Positions 62,812-64,000 of a stretch of 64,000 nucleotides of DNA are shown here, one piece after another. The stretch is from G963663315 sp965204925. Lineage in GTDB: Bacteria > Pseudomonadota > Gammaproteobacteria > Arenicellales > Poriferihabitantaceae. Location: assembly GCA_965204925.1 (NCBI GenBank), contig OZ242021.1:558001-622000 (forward strand), written 5' to 3'. Position 1 is the stretch's first letter. Each line of letters opens with the position of its first letter. A program made the translations under genes and the position numbers. Under the pieces are notes generated by a model. It worked only from the letters and a program-made list of their open reading frames with translations. It did no database searches and had not been told where the DNA came from.

Positions 62812-64000
62812 ACGCAAGCAACCTTCCCGCCGTGCAAACCGTCAGGCAACTCATTGATTCCCGCGCACTGCAAAACCCGCACAAACTGTTTCTCGAAGCA
62901 GCGGAAACCGGCCTGAGCCTGAGCTATCTGGAATTACAACAAAAATGCCGGTCGATCGCCCGCCTGCTTGAACACAAGGGCATCGGGCATGGCGAGACGG
63001 TGGCGTTTCTCATGGACAACGGGTTATGGACAACCTGCCTGTTCCTGGGCGTAATGTATAGCGGACGGGTCGTGTTGCCGTTGAACGCGGTGGCAGGCCC
63101 CGATCAACTGGGTTATGTCATTGCGCATTCGCAACTGAAATTACTGTTTTGCTCCGCCGCGTACAGGGTCGAATATGCGGATTGCTTGCGGCAAGGCAGT
63201 CATTTCGAGTGTCTGATCGAGGACGAAGACAAGGGGGCGCAACAGGATTTGATTCCGCTTGAACCTGTCATTGCCGGACAACCGGAGATCACGCAGCAGG
63301 ATACGGCGCTGATCATTTATACGTCGGGAACCACCGGGCGCCCCAAGGGGGTTCTGCTCAGCCACAGGAATGTAATCGCGGGCGGCAGGAACACGGTCAG
63401 CGCCCATGAGCTGCATGAGCGTGACAAGGGGTTATGCGTACTCCCGCTTTATCACATCAACGCTGAAATGGTCTCGGTCATGGCTACTCTGGTCAGCAAC
63501 AGCGCGGTGGTCATGGCGAAAAAGTTCAGCGCCCGCAATTTCTGGTCGTGGATCGGGGAGTATCGCTGCACCTGGTTCAGTGTCGTACCCACGATCATCT
63601 CCTGGTTGATTGAGCGCCGGCAAAGGCAGACAATCGGCAACGACGATCCGCAATGCGGGGTTCTCGCGTTCGGCGATCATGTGCGCTTTGGCCGTTCCGC
63701 CTCGGCAGCGCTGGCGCCGTCCACCCATCGGCAGTTCGAAGCGCTGTTTAATATTCCCATCATCGAAACGATGGGAATAAGCGAATGCGCCGCACAAATC
63801 CTGTCCGCCCCCCTGCACAGAAAAGAGGTGGTTTACGGGTCGGCCGGGCTGCCGGTCGGCAACGAGGTCGCCATTTTCGATGAAAACTGCAATGATTGCG
63901 CCGACCGGGCGATTGGGGAAATCGTGGTGCGCGGCGACAACGTAATGAAAGGATACCTCAATGACCCGCAAGCCACCCGTGAGGCGCTTGATGAAAACGG
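62787..64000 (+). CDS. sauT: AMP-forming acyl-CoA synthetase, SauT-like (3' end outside window)
   Basis: The frame starts at ATG 62787 (MPTGLQGLNASNLPAV) and is open to the window end, so the C-terminus is missing. The ANL-superfamily P-loop IIYTSGTTGRPKG is present, with LLPLYHINAEM- and ETMGISECAAQ-type downstream segments that bind AMP. Ligase activating a short carboxylic acid, likely sulfoacetate, to its CoA thioester ahead of SauS. It overlaps sauS, supporting a linked tctABC-sauST operon. Confidence 0.82.
   Translation, partial: MPTGLQGLNASNLPAVQTVRQLIDSRALQNPHKLFLEAAETGLSLSYLELQQKCRSIARLLEHKGIGHGETVAFLMDNGLWTTCLFLGVMYSGRVVLPLNAVAGPDQLGYVIAHSQLKLLFCSAAYRVEYADCLRQGSHFECLIEDEDKGAQQDLIPLEPVIAGQPEITQQDTALIIYTSGTTGRPKGVLLSHRNVIAGGRNTVSAHELHERDKGLCVLPLYHINAEMVSVMATLVSNSAVVMAKKFSARNFWSWIGEYRCTWFSVVPTIISWLIERRQRQTIGNDDPQCGVLAFGDHVRFGRSASAALAPSTHRQFEALFNIPIIETMGISECAAQILSAPLHRKEVVYGSAGLPVGNEVAIFDENCNDCADRAIGEIVVRGDNVMKGYLNDPQATREALDEN

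Noticed and set aside
1..64000. CRISPR arrays, rRNA, tRNA and complete insertion sequences
   Set aside because: No regularly spaced repeats, tRNA-like cloverleaf with a TTCRA arm, or transposase motifs were found by reading; a covariance-model search was not possible.

Overview
The window is a chromosomal piece of a Gram-negative bacterium, most likely a Pseudomonadota. The support is a complete yejABEF inner-membrane ABC importer, a Tat-type signal on the urea/amide-binding protein, TctABC (tripartite tricarboxylate-type) transport, MutY, and CbbQ/CbbO- and CbtAB-type genes. Base composition looks like the mid-50s % G+C by eye. The helicase at 44.6-47.7 kb looks clearly richer in G+C and the type III methyltransferase/toxin-antitoxin stretch at 11.8-14 kb richer in A+T, so both look acquired. 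No rRNA, tRNA, CRISPR array or intact insertion sequence was recognised. I cannot place the organism more finely from sequence alone.

Layout. 0-8.8 kb: the 3' end of an AddA/RecB-like helicase-nuclease, a beta-carbonic anhydrase, yejABEF (minus strand) and mutY. 8.8-16.3 kb: a defence-type island with a type III restriction-modification pair that has lost sequence at the mod/res junction, a HigB/HigA-like toxin-antitoxin pair, an orphan P-loop ATPase and an overlapping LCM-family methyltransferase. 16.3-44.4 kb: about 28 kb entirely on the minus strand, devoted largely to amide and urea nitrogen. In transcription order it holds amiC-amiR, a leader with a terminator/antiterminator switch, urtABCDE, an amidase-signature amidase, ureE-F-AB-C-G-D, a strong hairpin terminator, a LuxR/FixJ-like regulator, an operon of two FtsZ/tubulin-like proteins with a small unknown protein between them, a CobW-family GTPase, cbtB-cbtA, amiE (all three catalytic residues visible), a CbbQ/NorQ AAA ATPase with its CbbO/NorD VWA partner, an aquaporin, a 2Fe-2S ferredoxin-like protein and a frameshifted YyaL-like gene. 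44.6-50.4 kb: a second island of damaged defence genes (a helicase with a frameshift in its zinc-ribbon tail, a BsuBI/PstI-type methyltransferase with a truncated restriction endonuclease, and a GIY-YIG-like remnant). 50.3-57.8 kb: a beta-hydroxyacid dehydrogenase, an ATPase-ankyrin protein, a LOG-family hydrolase, a dimethylglycine dehydrogenase-like flavoprotein and an aminotransferase. 58-64 kb: tctABC followed by sauS- and sauT-like genes, which fits uptake and activation of sulfoacetate or a similar C2 acid.

How the parts fit. AmiC (amide sensor) and AmiR (ANTAR antiterminator) sit directly upstream of a leader with two mutually exclusive hairpins, the second ending in a U-tract, just before urtA. 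Amide or urea availability is therefore likely to control import, amide hydrolysis and urease as one unit. The tubulin-like operon and the regulator gene share a composite upstream element (GGTAGC...GCTACC, then exactly 8 nt, then CGGGCAAA) at nearly the same distance from their start codons (about 112-114 bp). This points to one small regulon: a dedicated regulator with a pair of cytoskeletal-type GTPases inside a nitrogen/metal gene block. It is the part of the window I would look at first as a possible undescribed system.
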